This document shows positions 9,189 to 18,829 of a stretch of DNA of 48,188 nucleotides, piece after piece; position 1 is the first letter of the stretch; every line of letters starts with the position of its first letter. Position numbers and translations under genes: made by a program. The DNA is from Bacteroidota bacterium (GTDB lineage: Bacteria; Bacteroidota; Bacteroidia; Cytophagales; Cyclobacteriaceae), in the NCBI GenBank assembly GCA_023393375.1, contig JAEWLI010000230.1, forward strand, positions 1-48,188, written 5' to 3'. A model generated the notes under the pieces. That model was not told the DNA's origin. It worked only from the letters and a program-made list of their open reading frames with translations, and did not search any database.

Positions 9189-9734
9189 ATGAGAAAATTA
9201 ACGATGGAGGAACTAAACCGGCTGAATGTTGAGGATTATAAGGTTTCTTCAAAAACCCCTCTGATATTTGCTTTAGACAATGTTAGGAGCATGCACAATG
9301 TGGGTTCTGCTTTTCGTACTGCAGATGCTTTTAGAATAGAAAAAATCCTGCTGGGAGGAATTACTGGTTGTCCTCCGCACCGGGAAATAAATAAAACCGC
9401 ATTGGGGGCTACTGAAACTGTAGATTGGGAACATTCCCCAAATTTAACCGATGCAATAAAAATTTTGAGAGAACAAGGATACAATATTGTGTCATTTGAA
9501 CAAACGGATCAAAGTATTCCATTGCATCAATTCATGCCTAATGTACAAGAAAAATATTGCTTTATTTTTGGGAATGAAGCCTTTGGAATAGAGGATGCCG
9601 TGCTGGAGCATACTGATATTTGTATTGAGATTCCCCAATTTGGCACTAAACACTCTTTAAATGTAGCTGTAAGCATGGGAATAGCCATCTGGGATTTCTA
9701 TTCTAAAACAATATTTAATCATAAGCCATTATAA
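9189..9734 (+). CDS. SpoU/TrmH-family RNA 2'-O-methyltransferase
   Basis: The 181-aa single-domain protein carries all three SPOUT motifs: motif 1 NVGSAFRTADAF (37-48), motif 2 FGNEAFGI, and motif 3 IPQFGTKHSLNVAVSMGIAI. These form the knotted SAM site; the conserved Arg in motif 1 and Asn in motif 3 are present. The family methylates the ribose of tRNA or rRNA. The protein has no extra RNA-binding domain, unlike RlmB, so the exact target (tRNA or 23S rRNA) is open. It is transcribed divergently from mutS and is followed by a short AT-rich gap. Confidence 0.9.
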   Translation: MRKLTMEELNRLNVEDYKVSSKTPLIFALDNVRSMHNVGSAFRTADAFRIEKILLGGITGCPPHREINKTALGATETVDWEHSPNLTDAIKILREQGYNIVSFEQTDQSIPLHQFMPNVQEKYCFIFGNEAFGIEDAVLEHTDICIEIPQFGTKHSLNVAVSMGIAIWDFYSKTIFNHKPL

Positions 9735-9799
9735 TTGCAATTACAATTTTTTACTGTTTAAGAAGTTTATTTAGTTTTTTTTAATATATAAAATTTAAC

Positions 9800-12700
9800 A
9801 TGTACTATCGGATTAGTCTGCTATTCTACTTTTTTATATTCCCATTGATGTTATTTGCGTCGCCAAATGTTACCTATAACGACTCTTCAGAAGTTACTTA
9901 CACATTATTTTTAATTGGCGATACAGGTTTGCCGAAACTGGATGGCGAAGATGAAATATTGAATATGCTTCAGGAAAAACTTATGCAATCGGGTAAAAAT
10001 AGCGGTGTGATTTTTTTAGGTGATAATATTTATCCCAGTGGGCTTCCCCCTGTGAGGGACCGGAGACGACCGCAGGCAGAAAAATATATTCTTGAACAAT
10101 TAAATGTATTAAAAGATTACGAGGGCGACATTTTTTTTGTAGCCGGAAATCATGACTGGCAGAAAGGCAGAAGGCAAGGTTTGTCCTATTTATTACGGCA
10201 AGAAGCATTTATCAATAATTTCTTCGATGGTAAGCAGGTTTTTTATCCGGGGGAAGGTTGCCCTGGCCCAGTTGAAATAGAACTGAATGAACAGATCACA
10301 TTGGTTTTATTGGACACACAATGGATGCTTCATGCTTATACAAAGCCTGGTGAGAGAAGCCATTGTGAATATGGGAACATAGAAGATGTGATGGATGCTC
10401 TGGAGGATATACTAGCTAAAAACAACCATAAGCAATTGATTGTAGCAGCACATCATCCTTTATTTACTTATGGATCACACGGTGGAGTAGCAACCTTAAA
10501 ACAACATATTTTTCCCCTTACTGAAGCGGTAAAAAACCTGTATCTTCCTTTACCTGTGTTAGGATCAGTTTATCCGGGATACCGGAAATATATAGGGCAT
10601 GTGCAGGATATTAACCATCCTTTGTATAATAGTGTTCGCACCTCGATGAGTGAAATATTCTCCAAATTTCCCGGAATGGTGTATGCTGCCGGACATGATC
10701 ACAATTTGCAGCATATCATCAGGGACAGTATTCATTATGTAATTAGTGGGTCGGGGAGTAAGACTGATCTGGTAAAAAAAGGCCCAGGCTCTGAATTTGC
10801 GTTGAGTAAAAACGGATTCGGAGAATTAAAATATTTTGATGATGGCAATATTCAATTCCGGTTCTGGATACCAGGTGAGGACTCTGCTGTATATCAATCC
10901 GAATGGATGGTAAAACCCACATTATTACAGGATAGCATACAGGTTTACGAACAAGATATCAACTACTCAGATAGTACAGTTCTGGCAATGGGCAGTTCCA
11001 GATATATGGCTACTGGTTTCACCAAGCAACTGTTGGGTGAAAACTATCGAAAGGCATGGCAAACACCATTGGAAGTGCCCATATTTGATTTTACAGGATA
11101 TAATATCATCAAAATGGGAGGGGGGCAATCTACAAAATCCCTTCGATTGGAGGATGAAGATGGCAGGCAGTACGTGCTTCGAACAGTAGATAAAAATCCA
11201 GAAAAAGCACTTCCTCAAGAGTTAAGGGGAACTATCGTAGCAGACATTTTCCAGGATCAGGTTTCTGCTAATCATCCTTATGGATCGCTGATCATTCCAC
11301 ATTTGTCAAATTCAGCCGGCATTTATCACACGAATCCAAAATTGATGTTAATACCTGATGACCCCAGGTTAGGAAGATATCGAGAAGAATTTAAAAATAC
11401 ATTGGTTTTATTTGAAGAACGCCCGGAAGATGAATGGAAAGGCCATGAGAGTTTCGGTAGCCCAGATGATATCGATAGTTATTCTACAGTGATTAAAAAT
11501 GTAATTGAGAGTAATGATGTAGAAGTTGATCAGCAATTTGTGATTAAAAACCGGTTGTTTGATATGATTGTAGGTGACTGGGACAGGCATGACGATCAGT
11601 GGCGGTGGGCACAATTTGATGAAGATGATGACCGAAGAATTTATCGGCCTATCCCTCGGGACAGAGATCAGGTATTTTTTCGCAGCGATGGTGCCATGAC
11701 GAAATTATTTTCCAAATTGATGCCAAAATTCGAAGGTTTTAACCCTGAAATTAAAAATGTAAAAGGCTTTAATTATAATGCCCGATATTTTGACAGGTTT
11801 TTTATCACCGAACCATCTGCAAGGGATTGGTTAAAAGCAGCGGAATACCTTCAAAATGCACTTACTGATCAAGCCATAGAGGATGCTGTAAAAACCTGGC
11901 CAAAAGAAATTTTTTTATTGAATGGTCAGGAAATTATCAATATTTTGAAATCCAGAAGAGATAGGATTCATGAATATGCTATGGACTATTACTTGGTTTT
12001 GGCTGAAAATGTCAATGTATTGGGGAGTGATGAGAGCGAACGATTTGTAGTCGAAAGATTAAATGACCGCGAAACGCGGGTGGCGGTGTATAAACTTGAT
12101 GATAATAAAGAGATTGTTCGGAAACTGTACGATCGTTTGTTCATTACCGGACAAACCAAAGAAGTTAGATTGTATGGATTCGACGGATATGATGAATTTT
12201 TGCTTGAAGGTGAAGTGAAAAAAGGTATTACGATAAGAATAATTGGTGGTGAAGGTCCGGATCGGATAATTGATGAATCCAAAGTTTCAGGATGGGGTAA
12301 AAAAACAATTGTCTATGATACCAAAGAAGAGGAGAATGTAGTGGCACTAAGCAGTAGTGGAAAAGACAAAAGGTCGAACCGCTTTAATGTAAATGAATAT
12401 AACAGGGAAGAATATAAGAACAACCAATTTATTCCATTATTACTAACAGATTATAATAGCGAGGATAAAATTTTTATTGGAGCAGGAGCTTATTGGGTTA
12501 CACATGGTTTTAGGAAATATCCATTTTCCTCAAAAAATATATTATCTGCCCAATTTGCGCCAGTTACCACTGCTTTTGATATTGACTACAGGGGGGAATT
12601 TACTGACGTATTTGGCCGAACAAATCTCATGATGAATGCTGATTTACGATTACCGTCATATACCAACTATTTCGGGTTGGGCAATGAATCAGAAAATCTG

Positions 12701-13489
12701 TCTTCTAAAGATTCTGAAGAAACTGATCGTTCTTTTTATCAAATTAGAATAAAGAATGTGCGAAGTAACGTTTTTTTGAAAAGAAATATTGGGGAATTTG
12801 CTCAATTTCTGATCGGGCCTTCCTATGAATATTTCAAAATTGAATCCCAAGCCACGCGTGAAAGATTTATTAATAATTTGTCAGAAAATGATGAGGAATG
12901 GGAGATAATGGACAATGATTTGCATTATGGAGGGCTGGGGGCACGTTTTACCGTAGATACCAGAAATGACCCGAACTTTACGACTACCGGAATATTTTAC
13001 TATCTTACCTCTGATTATATTTCTGCCCTGAATGACCATCGGAATAGCTTTACCAAAATTACTTCCGGTTTATCTATGTATCTTACTTTTGGGGTTCCTT
13101 TCTCATATACCATCATCAACCATACAGGAGGAGGCACAATTTTGGGGGATTTTGATTTTTTTCATGGTCTCACATTGGGTGAAAATGCTAATTTGCGCGG
13201 ATACAGGAAAAACAGATTTACCGGAAGGGCAAATTTTTATAACAACACAGAAATTCGGGTTACTTTGTTCAACCTCAAAAGATTCATCCTGCCAGGCCCA
13301 GTAGGTGTATTGGGATTTTATGATGTAGGCAAAGTGTACTTAAAAGATGTATCTTCCCGAGTATGGCACAAAGGTTATGGAGCAGGTTTGTGGTATGCTC
13401 CATTGAATAAAGTTGTCGGATCGCTAAGTGCAGGTTTTTCCCGTGAAGAATCTTTTCAATTTAATATCGACCTCAGTTATTCATTTTGA
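9800..13489 (+). CDS. Exported calcineurin-like phosphoesterase / kinase-like / outer-membrane barrel fusion
   Basis: This 1229-aa protein begins with a signal peptide (cleavage near residue 20). A purple-acid-phosphatase-like metallophosphoesterase follows with GDTG (40-43), GDN (74-76), GNHDW (116-120), AAHHPLF and AGHDHN. These supply the metal ligands of the fold. The middle region (about 430-740) has a glycine-rich segment near 440, VLRTVDK around 459-465, VGDWDRHDDQWRW around 591-603 and IPRDRDQVFF around 618-627. This order resembles the CotH/HipA class of atypical kinases. The last 400 residues are beta-rich, with LGENANLRGYRKNRF and a terminal Phe, as in BamA/TamA-type barrels. It is therefore probably anchored in the outer membrane. 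Phosphoesterase plus barrel is known in Bacteroidota; the kinase-like reading of the middle is my inference. The substrate is unknown. Confidence 0.85.
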   Translation: MYYRISLLFYFFIFPLMLFASPNVTYNDSSEVTYTLFLIGDTGLPKLDGEDEILNMLQEKLMQSGKNSGVIFLGDNIYPSGLPPVRDRRRPQAEKYILEQLNVLKDYEGDIFFVAGNHDWQKGRRQGLSYLLRQEAFINNFFDGKQVFYPGEGCPGPVEIELNEQITLVLLDTQWMLHAYTKPGERSHCEYGNIEDVMDALEDILAKNNHKQLIVAAHHPLFTYGSHGGVATLKQHIFPLTEAVKNLYLPLPVLGSVYPGYRKYIGHVQDINHPLYNSVRTSMSEIFSKFPGMVYAAGHDHNLQHIIRDSIHYVISGSGSKTDLVKKGPGSEFALSKNGFGELKYFDDGNIQFRFWIPGEDSAVYQSEWMVKPTLLQDSIQVYEQDINYSDSTVLAMGSSRYMATGFTKQLLGENYRKAWQTPLEVPIFDFTGYNIIKMGGGQSTKSLRLEDEDGRQYVLRTVDKNPEKALPQELRGTIVADIFQDQVSANHPYGSLIIPHLSNSAGIYHTNPKLMLIPDDPRLGRYREEFKNTLVLFEERPEDEWKGHESFGSPDDIDSYSTVIKNVIESNDVEVDQQFVIKNRLFDMIVGDWDRHDDQWRWAQFDEDDDRRIYRPIPRDRDQVFFRSDGAMTKLFSKLMPKFEGFNPEIKNVKGFNYNARYFDRFFITEPSARDWLKAAEYLQNALTDQAIEDAVKTWPKEIFLLNGQEIINILKSRRDRIHEYAMDYYLVLAENVNVLGSDESERFVVERLNDRETRVAVYKLDDNKEIVRKLYDRLFITGQTKEVRLYGFDGYDEFLLEGEVKKGITIRIIGGEGPDRIIDESKVSGWGKKTIVYDTKEEENVVALSSSGKDKRSNRFNVNEYNREEYKNNQFIPLLLTDYNSEDKIFIGAGAYWVTHGFRKYPFSSKNILSAQFAPVTTAFDIDYRGEFTDVFGRTNLMMNADLRLPSYTNYFGLGNESENLSSKDSEETDRSFYQIRIKNVRSNVFLKRNIGEFAQFLIGPSYEYFKIESQATRERFINNLSENDEEWEIMDNDLHYGGLGARFTVDTRNDPNFTTTGIFYYLTSDYISALNDHRNSFTKITSGLSMYLTFGVPFSYTIINHTGGGTILGDFDFFHGLTLGENANLRGYRKNRFTGRANFYNNTEIRVTLFNLKRFILPGPVGVLGFYDVGKVYLKDVSSRVWHKGYGAGLWYAPLNKVVGSLSAGFSREESFQFNIDLSYSF

Positions 13490-13827
13490 TGGGTGTGGAA
13501 GGGGATAAAATAAATTGAATATTGTAAAAAGTGGATGTAACTGTAATCTGGTTGATTTATTATGAACACTAGAATCTTAGATTTAAGCGGGATGTAATAA
13601 AATCACCGATAAGGTAATTATCAGACATCGATTATCAATAATTATAAGATTATTAACCTTTTTTAACAAAGAGGTGTTTAGTATGCATGAACAATTCACC
13701 TGTTAAAAACGTATTTATAATATAGATCGCAGGTAATTCAAAATGTAAGTTCTTTGAATAGATTACTGACCAAATTAATGGATCAGTTTTTGCTTTCTAT
13801 AATTAGAATGTTTTATTTTGTATATTA
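13490..13827. other. Intergenic region, 338 bp
   Basis: AT-rich spacer between two co-directional genes. It holds short imperfect inverted repeats (for example AGGTG near 13672 and CACCT near 13698) but no convincing promoter, RNA gene or conserved ORF. I see nothing firm in it. Confidence 0.5.
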
Positions 13828-14220
13828 TTGTATTGTATGGGAAAAATTTTACTTATCTGTTTCATTTTTATCGGTTTCTGGATAACCACCTCCTTCGGGC
13901 AATCTGAAGAAGATGGTAGCTATCGACAGAATGAGCAGCCATTTGTAGAAAATTCCCTCCGTGAAATTAAGAACCCTATCGATTTTTTCCCCAACCCGAC
14001 ACCCGATGATTTAAACATCGTTATAAATGATAAAACACTTAAGAATGTTGAATTTGAAGTTTATAATATTATCGGCAATTCTATCAAAATAGAAATTGAA
14101 GAAGTAACACAAAACAAGTATAAAATCCCTCTTAGATCATTATCCCCAGGTTATTATTTACTCGTAGTACAAGATAAGGACAGCAGATTTAAACAGGCCT
14201 ATAAATTTCAGAAAAAGTAG
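13828..14220 (+). CDS. Mini-protein consisting of a signal peptide and a T9SS C-terminal sorting domain
   Basis: The 130-aa protein has a signal peptide (ending ITTSFGQ) and a linker of about 27 residues. The remaining 80 residues look like a type A sorting domain of the type IX secretion system: FFPNPTPDDLNI, FEVYNIIGNSIKI, IPLRSLSPGYYLLVV and a basic end QAYKFQKK. These match the usual NPxxxxL, YDxxGR and LxxGxYxL blocks. Normally this domain carries a large cargo; here there is none. It could be a decayed remnant, a small secreted or cell-surface protein, or an adaptor. Met4 (13837) is an alternative start. A good terminator follows. Confidence 0.78.
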   Translation: MYCMGKILLICFIFIGFWITTSFGQSEEDGSYRQNEQPFVENSLREIKNPIDFFPNPTPDDLNIVINDKTLKNVEFEVYNIIGNSIKIEIEEVTQNKYKIPLRSLSPGYYLLVVQDKDSRFKQAYKFQKK

Positions 14221-14245
14221 GAAAATAACATATCTTTGAAAACCA

Positions 14246-14267
14246 GCCGCGTATTAGCGGCTTTTTT
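14246..14267 (+). terminator. Rho-independent terminator after the sorting-domain mini-gene
   Basis: GCCGC (14246-14250) pairs with GCGGC (14257-14261), loop GTATTA, followed by six T (14262-14267). Confidence 0.8.
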
Positions 14268-14292
14268 GTGTAAAAGTTTATCACATGTGTGT

Positions 14293-15744
14293 CTAAAAAT
14301 CCGCATTGCCCGGTGTCCTTGGAAATGGAATCACGTCTCTGATATTGGTCATCCCTGTTACAAATAACAATAGCCTTTCAAAACCCAATCCAAAACCTGC
14401 ATGAGGTGCTGTTCCAAATTTCCGGGTTTCAAGGTACCACCATAAGGAGTTTTCATCAATTTGCATTTCCGTAATCCGACGATGAAGTTTATCATAATCC
14501 TCCTCACGTTGTGATCCCCCTACTATTTCACCTATTCCTGGAAATAAAATATCCATAGCCCTAACAGTTTTCCCGTCATCATTTTGCTTCATATAAAAAG
14601 CTTTGATTTCTTTCGGATAATCAGTAAGGATCACAGGTTTTTTAAAATGCTTTTCTACCAGGTAACGTTCATGTTCTGATTGAAGATCTGCTCCCCATTG
14701 ATCAATTGGATATTGAAATTTCTTTTTCTTGTTGGGATTGGAATTTTTAAGAATATCAATAGCTTCAGTATAGGTAATTCTCACAAAGTCATTGTTTAAA
14801 ACAAAATTCAACCGGTCGATTAATGACATTTCACTTCGTTCTTCCTGCTTTTTATTTTTTTCTTCATCAAAAGCTCTTTGATTTAAGAAATTCAAATCGT
14901 CGATGCAATGGGTTAGCGCATAATTGATAATATACTTCAAGAATTCTTCAGCAAGGTTCATGTTGTCCGTAAGGTCATAAAATGCCATTTCCGGTTCTAT
15001 CATCCAGAACTCCGCCAGATGCCGGGTAGTATTGGAGTTTTCTGCCCTGAAAGTAGGGCCAAAAGTATAAATCTCTGAAAGTGCCATCGCCGCCAATTCA
15101 CCTTCCAACTGACCGGAAACCGTAAGATTGGTTTCTTTCTCAAAAAAATCTTTACTAAAATCGATCGCACCATCATCAGTTTTTGGAAGATGATGGAGGT
15201 CGAGGGTAGTTACCCGGAACATTTCCCCGGCACCTTCTGCATCAGAACCTGTGATGATAGGTGTATGCACATTTACAAAACCTTTTTGGTTAAAGAAATT
15301 ATGTATGGCAAACGTAAGGGCATGTCTGATTCGGAAGATGGCACTAAAAGTAGCTGTACGGGGACGAAGGTGGGCAATTTCCCTTAGAAACTCGAAAGAA
15401 TGTTTTTTTGGTTGCAAAGGATATTTTTCTGGATCGGCAGTGCCTATAATTACGATGTTTTCAGGATTGATCTCTACTGCTTGAGCTGAACCCGATGAAG
15501 CTATCAACTGGCCATCGACAGAAATACAGGCACCTGTATTGATTTTCTTTATAGTTTCCTCAGGGAACTTCGTAGGATCTGCAACAATTTGTATGTTATG
15601 AATAGTAGATCCATCATTCAGGTTAATAAAAACTACGTTTTTGCTTTCCCTTTTTGTTCTTACCCAGCCTTTTACGTTAATTTTATGACCTACTTTCTCA
15701 CCTTTGAGGAGTTCTTTAATTTTTGTTCTTTTTAACATTTCCAT
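14293..15744 (-). CDS. asnS: Asparaginyl-tRNA synthetase
   Basis: The 483-aa class IIb synthetase has an N-terminal OB-fold anticodon-binding domain (GWVRTKRESKNVVFINLNDG). Class II motif 2 is FRAENSNTTRHLAEFWMIEPE and motif 3 is GFGLGFERLLLFVTGMTNIRD near the C-terminus. The end PFPRTPGNADF is typical of AsnRS rather than AspRS. It charges tRNA-Asn directly. Met3 (15738) is an equally possible start. The gene is convergent with the T9SS mini-gene and divergent from rpoN. Confidence 0.97.
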   Translation of the reverse strand: MEMLKRTKIKELLKGEKVGHKINVKGWVRTKRESKNVVFINLNDGSTIHNIQIVADPTKFPEETIKKINTGACISVDGQLIASSGSAQAVEINPENIVIIGTADPEKYPLQPKKHSFEFLREIAHLRPRTATFSAIFRIRHALTFAIHNFFNQKGFVNVHTPIITGSDAEGAGEMFRVTTLDLHHLPKTDDGAIDFSKDFFEKETNLTVSGQLEGELAAMALSEIYTFGPTFRAENSNTTRHLAEFWMIEPEMAFYDLTDNMNLAEEFLKYIINYALTHCIDDLNFLNQRAFDEEKNKKQEERSEMSLIDRLNFVLNNDFVRITYTEAIDILKNSNPNKKKKFQYPIDQWGADLQSEHERYLVEKHFKKPVILTDYPKEIKAFYMKQNDDGKTVRAMDILFPGIGEIVGGSQREEDYDKLHRRITEMQIDENSLWWYLETRKFGTAPHAGFGLGFERLLLFVTGMTNIRDVIPFPRTPGNADF

Positions 15745-15922
15745 ACGTATTCTTCCAGTATTCTAAAAACAGCCACAAAAAACGATATTTTAATCATTAT
15801 ATCAAAGATTAATGGAATTATTATAAATTTGAACAAATGATAGGTTTTGATTGTCATAAATGCTCATGACATCGTTTAGATTGTGACAGAAATTTAGTAA
15901 ATTAGATCATAGACTTGGATAT

Positions 15923-17377
15923 ATGCAAAAGCTTGGGTTAACGCAATCGTTAAGTCAGAAACTATCTCCACAGCAAATACAGTTTATCAAACTGCTGCAA
16001 ATACCTACAGCAGAACTGGAAACGCGGATTGAGGAAGAGCTGGAGATAAACCCTGCTTTGGAAGAGGGAAGAGAGGAACCAGAGCCTGTGGAAGACAGCA
16101 ATGAAGTGAAGGATGATTTTGAGGAAAAATCTTATGGTGATGATGAGATAGACCTTAAAGATTATATCCATGACGATTTTAGCGGATATAAGATGCAGGG
16201 GGACGGATTTAACCCTGATGAAGAGGATAAGGAAATGCCAATACCGACTTCCAGTACATTGATAGAACAACTGGAGATGCAATTGGGATTTTTAGGGCTT
16301 GATGAGCGGCAATTTTTGATAGGACAGCAATTGATTGGCAGCATAGAGGCAGATGGTTATATCAGGAGGGATTTGGAAGCCATTCAGAATGATTTGGCAT
16401 TCTCCCAAAACATTGAAACCAGTATAGAGGAGATGGAAACTATCCTAAAGCTGATTCAATCCTTTGATCCACCCGGAATCGCAGCTAGAAATCTACAGGA
16501 GTGCTTGCTACTGCAACTGGAAAGGAGGGAAGAGCAAACATTTATCGTGGAAATAGCCAAAAGGCTCCTGTCAGATTGTTTCGAAGATTTTGCTAAAAAG
16601 CATTATGATAAAATTATCAGAAAGCTTAATTTGGAAGACGAAGAAGACCTAAAAGATGCCATCACACTGATTACCAGGTTGAATCCCAAACCGGGAGGTG
16701 CAGCAGCTAGTGGTTTGGTAAAAACCCAATATCTTGTCCCCGATTTTATTCTAACCAACAATAATGGGAAACTAGATTTGACACTGAATTCCAGAAATGC
16801 CCCTGAGTTAAGGATAAGCAGGTCTTATTCTGATATGATTCATGCTTATGAAAAGAGCAATAAAAAGGACAGAAAGCTCCGGGAAACCATCAGTTTTGTA
16901 AAACAAAAACTGGATTCGGCCAAATGGTTTATTGATGCTATCAAACAGCGCCAACAAACCCTTTTGAATACCATGAGTGCCATTGTAAATTATCAATACG
17001 ATTTTTTTCTCGAAGGAGATGAATCAAAATTACGGCCAATGATCCTAAAAGATATTGCGAACCAAATCAAAATGGATATTTCTACAGTATCACGAGTGGC
17101 CAATAGTAAATCCGTTCAAACAGAGTTTGGTATTTATCCATTGAAGTATTTTTTCTCAGAAGGTATCAGTACTGAATCGGGTGAAGATGTGAGTAGCAGG
17201 GAAGTAAAACATATTCTTAAGGAAATCATAGAAGGGGAGGATAAGAAAAAACCTCTTTCGGATGATAAACTTGAAAAACTGCTGAATAATAAAGGATACA
17301 ATATTGCCCGAAGAACAGTGGCCAAATACAGAGAACAACTAAACATACCGGTAGCCCGGTTAAGGAAAGAACTTTAA
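15923..17377 (+). CDS. rpoN: RNA polymerase sigma-54 factor
   Basis: The 484-aa protein starts with the glutamine-rich activator-interacting region I (LTQSLSQKLSPQQIQFIKLL). An acidic region II and the core-binding domain (FDPPGIAARNLQECLLLQL) follow. Near the C-terminus lie the helix-turn-helix (DISTVSRVANSK) and the RpoN box ARRTVAKYREQLNIP. All regions are complete. Sigma-54 needs an AAA+ enhancer-binding protein to open promoters; none is encoded in this window. The next gene begins 4 bases after the stop and is probably co-transcribed. Confidence 0.98.
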   Translation: MQKLGLTQSLSQKLSPQQIQFIKLLQIPTAELETRIEEELEINPALEEGREEPEPVEDSNEVKDDFEEKSYGDDEIDLKDYIHDDFSGYKMQGDGFNPDEEDKEMPIPTSSTLIEQLEMQLGFLGLDERQFLIGQQLIGSIEADGYIRRDLEAIQNDLAFSQNIETSIEEMETILKLIQSFDPPGIAARNLQECLLLQLERREEQTFIVEIAKRLLSDCFEDFAKKHYDKIIRKLNLEDEEDLKDAITLITRLNPKPGGAAASGLVKTQYLVPDFILTNNNGKLDLTLNSRNAPELRISRSYSDMIHAYEKSNKKDRKLRETISFVKQKLDSAKWFIDAIKQRQQTLLNTMSAIVNYQYDFFLEGDESKLRPMILKDIANQIKMDISTVSRVANSKSVQTEFGIYPLKYFFSEGISTESGEDVSSREVKHILKEIIEGEDKKKPLSDDKLEKLLNNKGYNIARRTVAKYREQLNIPVARLRKEL

Positions 17378-17381
17378 TCCC

Positions 17382-17999
17382 ATGCCCCGAAAATTGGCTA
17401 ATTTAATTTCAATAGTATTCAACCCACTATTGATGCCCACTTTAGTTTTTATATTGGTACTAAAGTATTCCCCTATAGCTATCGCTTTTCCGATAGTCAG
17501 GTTACAATGGTATTTTATCGCCATCATTTTTATATTTACTTTTTTAATTCCTCTGGTCAGTATTTTTACACTTGGTATAGTTTCAATTCAAAACTATAAT
17601 TTCGAAGACAGACAAAAAAGGGTAGTACCATTTACATTCGTCTCTGTTTTTTACTTGTTGATAACCATCTTTTTTTTGTTAAAAATAGATAATCAAAGTG
17701 CAGTAAGCGTCATCTTAGGTGCGATTACACTTTCTGTGATATTATCTACAGGCATTACATTTTTTTGGAAGATAAGTATGCATAGTGTAGGTAGTTGCGG
17801 TGTGGTGGGTATTCTTTTGGGCCTAACATTTAATTATCCTGAAGGTAATTTGCTATTCCCTTTGATTTTAACCATCCTGTGTGCCGGATTGGTCATGTCT
17901 GCGCGATTGTCACTTAATAGCCATACACCAAAGGAGATATTGGGGGGTGGGATTGTTGGTTTTACAATATGTTTTTCAGCTGTATATTTTTTAATATAA
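17382..17999 (+). CDS. PAP2-like integral membrane protein
   Basis: The 205-aa protein has about six membrane segments. Two stretches resemble the phosphatidic acid phosphatase type 2 core: ISMHSVGSCGVVGILLG (motif C2, usually PSGH) and ARLSLNSHTPKEILGGGIVG (motif C3, usually SRxxxxxHxxxD). The His of each is kept, but the first KxxxxxxRP motif is not evident and the final Asp of C3 is Glu. It may be a lipid or isoprenyl phosphatase, or an inactive relative. Its start lies 4 bases after rpoN, and a bidirectional terminator overlaps its stop codon. Confidence 0.72.
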   Translation: MPRKLANLISIVFNPLLMPTLVFILVLKYSPIAIAFPIVRLQWYFIAIIFIFTFLIPLVSIFTLGIVSIQNYNFEDRQKRVVPFTFVSVFYLLITIFFLLKIDNQSAVSVILGAITLSVILSTGITFFWKISMHSVGSCGVVGILLGLTFNYPEGNLLFPLILTILCAGLVMSARLSLNSHTPKEILGGGIVGFTICFSAVYFLI

Positions 18000-18035
18000 A
18001 AGAGGGCTTAAAAATAAAATATTAAACCCTCTTTT
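17998..18035. terminator. Bidirectional terminator between convergent genes
   Basis: AAAAGAGGG (17998-18006) pairs with CCCTCTTTT (18027-18035). The 20-base AT-rich loop can pair further (TTAA with TTAA). It sits between the PAP2-like gene (plus) and the barrel gene (minus). Confidence 0.7.
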
Positions 18036-18050
18036 ATGCTGTATCAACTG

Positions 18051-18791
18051 CTAAAACAAAGTAAAAGAGATTCCGGCCATAAAGCTTTTTGTTTCGTTGG
18101 TGCCTTCAGGGCCTTTGTCCTTCTTGAATACCGAATTCAGATTTTGATAATAAAAAACAGAGAAATTTCCTAGTCCAATCCTGCCATGAAGGCTGTATCT
18201 GATTTTATTTAGAGAAAAATCCTCCTTTGCTTTCATTATCTTGACATCGTCTTCCAATTCGTATTTTACCTTTGTTTTGGCATCAAATAAAATACCTACC
18301 CGACCACCTACTGATACTTTCAATCCTTTGCTAGGATTATCACGATTGGCATTGTATCTCAATTCTACGGGTATATCCAGATAATTAAGGTTAAGTTTTG
18401 ATTTTTTTAAGCCATCAAATTCAGTTAAACCCACTAGTTTGGTTTGATCCTGATTCATTTCAAGAGTCACATTATCATCTTTAAACATATAGTTTTCCAA
18501 TCCAATACCTATTCCTGGGTTAATAGAAAAGTTTGAATTATCGCCAAAGGGTATGCGATACAAATAATAAATATTTACCGCTCTCGACCTTAAGGTAGAC
18601 GTTGCCATTGAATCTGGAGCATTAATAAAATGGCTTACACCGAAATCAATGATAAAATCCCCAGGTAGATTAGGCCTTGCCTGTTGTGTTTTCTGAACAC
18701 CTGTGATTCCTGTTGGCAGTTCCTGATTGCCATTGGCAAATGAAAATTGAAGGGTTATTAGGAAAAGAATGACAAAAAATCGGATTCTCAT
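18051..18791 (-). CDS. Outer-membrane beta-barrel protein (porin/OmpA-like fold)
   Basis: The 246-aa protein has a signal peptide (MRIRFFVILFLITLQFSFANG). The mature part shows alternating hydrophobic and polar strands ending in FMAGISFTLF, with an aromatic last residue typical of outer-membrane barrels. Segments such as INPGIGIGLENYMF, LNYLDIPVELRYN and LKVSVGGRVGILFDAKT are the pattern of the PorT/outer-membrane beta-barrel domain family of Bacteroidota. It probably has eight to ten strands. The function is unknown. A -7 element (18830-18837) lies 39 bases upstream. It appears monocistronic. Confidence 0.82.
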   Translation of the reverse strand: MRIRFFVILFLITLQFSFANGNQELPTGITGVQKTQQARPNLPGDFIIDFGVSHFINAPDSMATSTLRSRAVNIYYLYRIPFGDNSNFSINPGIGIGLENYMFKDDNVTLEMNQDQTKLVGLTEFDGLKKSKLNLNYLDIPVELRYNANRDNPSKGLKVSVGGRVGILFDAKTKVKYELEDDVKIMKAKEDFSLNKIRYSLHGRIGLGNFSVFYYQNLNSVFKKDKGPEGTNETKSFMAGISFTLF

Positions 18792-18829
18792 GTTTTAAAT
18801 TTTTTAGTTCAAAATTAAAATGAATAAAG

